From: Irineochytrium annulatum
Lineage: Eukaryota; Chytridiomycota; Chytridiomycetes; Chytridiales; Chytridiaceae
Direction: 5' to 3'
NCBI GenBank assembly: GCA_027600665.1
Contig: JADGJL010000453.1
Coordinates: 1 to 20,789, forward strand
DNA: 20,789 nucleotides
Shown one piece after another: positions 19,501 through 20,789 of this stretch. The notes beneath the pieces are model-generated. The model was not told the origin of the DNA. It worked only from the letters and a program-made list of their open reading frames with translations, and did no database searches. Every line of letters starts with the position of its first letter. Position 1 is the stretch's first letter. Position numbers and translations under genes: made by a program.

Positions 19501-20697
19501 GTTACGGAAGGCCTTCGCTCACGTAGATGCCAGTCTTTTGCACAGCCATTAACGGTTTTAGTTTGGGAAGATTCGAGAAATACGTGTTGTGTATAAGGTC
19601 TCGATCGCATTTGCGTACGTTGAGTTCGAGGTTGAGAATTCGGCGGAGAAGGCTTGCGCGCTGAACAACACCGTGTTGGAGGGCTTCCCTGGTCGCAGGA
19701 TCTCTGTCGCGATCTCAAACCCTGCCTTGAGAAAGTAAGCGATTACGTCATAAGCCAAACTCACTCGCGCTTATTAGAGAACGAGCGGTAGACAAGTGCG
19801 AGCTCTTTGTCAACAACTTCACGCTCACGACGACGAAGGAGGCGCTGTCGGAGCTCTTTTCGAAGGTTTGCGTCCTCTGTCTCGAAAGCTTCTAACATGG
19901 TAAGCAGTACGGCTTAGTCAAAGATGTTCGTCTCCTGAAGACGAAGGAGGGCCTACCTCGGGGCGCCGGTTTCATCGAGTTCACGAACGAGGCGGACGCG
20001 ACGAAGGCGATGGAGCTGAATGGATACCAGCTCGACGGGCGCATCATCGCAGTGACGCAGTCGGATCCGAATGTTCGGAAGGGGAAAGAGTGCGTCTTTC
20101 TCGGCGTTTGATGTAACTGACGATTTGAAGGTCGCAACGAGGCGGACAAGGCGGCTTCCGTGGAAGGGGAGTCGGCGCCGGTGGTGAACGCGGCGGCTTT
20201 CGTGGAGGGAGGGGTGGAAGCTCGGATCACGGCTCGGGCGGTAGAGGAGGGCGGGGCGCGCCACGGGGCCGAGGAGATGGCCAGCGTGGGCGTGGAAAGA
20301 AGGGGATCGGCTATACAAACGAGGATGCGCCTGCGGAACCAACTGCGTCACCCTCAACGTTCGTACCTGCTATATTGCATTTGGTCGTTTTGCTCAGCGA
20401 GTGTTTAGTTCATCGACATCGTTCGTTCCTCGGGCTGCGGGAAGGAAGAAGATGATTGGATTGGAAGCCGGCGTTGCTAAGGCTGGTTTGAAGCCGGTGG
20501 ACGGAGCTCAACCAGATTCTTCAGACGCGGTGATAAAGCCGCCTCCGCGCGCAACAGACAAACCGCCATCGCAGCTCATGGGGCCACCGCCTCCTCGGAC
20601 ACCGGCAAATTTAGCTGGTGCGCCGTCTTCTTCCTCCTCGGAAGGCCAGGGAAAAACTCAGGATGACTTCAGAAAGATGATGATGAGGGGAAAGTAG
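16503..20697 (+). CDS. SART3: SART3/Prp24-type U4/U6 snRNP recycling factor
   Basis: This nuclear factor re-anneals U4 and U6 snRNAs after splicing. The model has 23 exons: 16503-16595, 16658-16784, 16828-16941, 16990-17222, 17269-17341, 17397-17542, 17587-17745, 17789-17893, 17933-17966, 18009-18116, 18162-18233, 18278-18330, 18376-18672, 18714-18791, 18835-19037, 19080-19164, 19204-19278, 19328-19522, 19562-19734, 19778-19865, 19908-20089, 20131-20358, 20409-20697. It totals 3210 nt with all phases matching, giving 1069 residues. Residues 1-540 are HAT helical repeats (LWMEWLEDEK, IPLWKDYAEY, VADYLEYIAAE, SLWVEAAHFERDQG). A two-part basic nuclear signal lies near 583-600 (KRAR...SKRHK). Three RRMs follow: ~634-710 (MIHIADLD; SGFLEF), ~730-807 (IYVSNL; FAYVEF) and ~814-890 (LFVNNF; RGAGFIEF). 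Then come an RGG-rich segment (~898-960) and a Pro-rich tail ending DDFRKMMMRGK, the LSm-binding motif of Prp24. ATG at 16503 is the first in frame and begins an acidic leader. Confidence 0.92.
19038..19079 (+). other. Stop-free 42-nt intron in SART3
   Basis: It starts GTTCGT and ends ACCAAG, with branch ACTAATGAC. It is in frame and stop-free. Removal gives the start of RRM1, NGGCMIHIADLD. Confidence 0.75.
19165..19203 (+). other. Stop-free 39-nt intron in SART3
   Basis: It starts GTAGAA and ends ATGCAG, with branch GCTAACG. Removal gives IFGFKKQVVDYYIEE, a normal RRM loop; retention adds 13 residues. Confidence 0.8.
20135..20312 (+). repeat. RGG/RG-rich segment of SART3
   Basis: Joining 20089 to 20131 leads into a frame rich in Arg-Gly: RGGQGGFRGRG, GERGGFRGGRGG, GRGGRGAPRGRG, GRGKKG. 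Such boxes bind RNA and are arginine-methylation targets. A competing open frame (starting NEADKAASVEG) reads through the same bases but does not reach the LSm tail in phase. Confidence 0.75.
20662..20694 (+). other. C-terminal LSm2-8 binding motif of SART3/Prp24
   Basis: DDFRKMMMRGK at the very C-terminus matches the short DDFRKM motif that Prp24-type proteins use to contact the LSm ring of U6 snRNP. Confidence 0.8.
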
Positions 20698-20789
20698 CCC
20701 TGTCTAATAATATGCGTGCATTTATTCGACTTCCTTCTTACTTGCCGACCAACCCATCATGTTGACATCAATACCACTGCCCCAAAGCC

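Noticed and set aside
20160..20408. Open frame beginning SVEGESAPVVNAAAF as the SART3 C-terminus
   Set aside because: It lacks the LSm-binding end. The alternative phase gives RGG repeats and joins cleanly to the exon ending DDFRKM.

Overview
This window comes from an intron-dense, GC-rich eukaryotic nuclear genome. Every well-resolved gene is split by very short introns, mostly 36-71 nt. They begin GT(A/G)AGT-like, many have a CTAAC/TTAAC-like branch site just before the 3' AG, and several are multiples of three with no stop, so open reading frames run through them. An outer-dynein-arm docking protein means the organism makes motile flagella. A SART3/Prp24-type splicing factor with a C-terminal LSm-binding tail, a TMEM184/DUF300 membrane protein and the compact gene style fit a zoosporic (chytrid-like) fungus best. 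That placement is inference; another flagellated opisthokont or protist is not excluded.

Layout. 1-3609 (+): 3' part of a large Ser-rich protein with 11-residue amphipathic repeats, a coiled coil and a C-terminal membrane anchor. 3610-4520: no confident gene, but scattered broken coding-like stretches. 4521-6575 (-): ODAD3/CCDC151. 6885-8617 (-): a five-residue first exon plus three more exons, encoding a protein with two MDM1-type microtubule-binding motifs. 8690-9280 (+): decayed copy of the next gene. 9535-10629 (+): intact seven-helix receptor of the rhodopsin (class A) type. 11245-13104 (-): unrecognised acidic protein with an internal repeat. 13315-13619 (+): small putative gene. 13768-15760 (-): TMEM184-type protein in six exons. 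15873-16479 (-): putative small spliced gene. 16503-20697 (+): SART3/Prp24 in 23 exons, 1069 residues.

The exon models were built by hand. For SART3, ODAD3, the MDM1-like gene, TMEM184, the receptor, the acidic gene and the first gene, all splice phases agree and total lengths divide by three. ODAD3 and the MDM1-like gene are adjacent on the same strand and both point to the flagellum or basal body. The receptor and its broken twin show a local tandem duplication in which one copy has died. No CRISPR array, insertion sequence, rRNA or tRNA gene was found.
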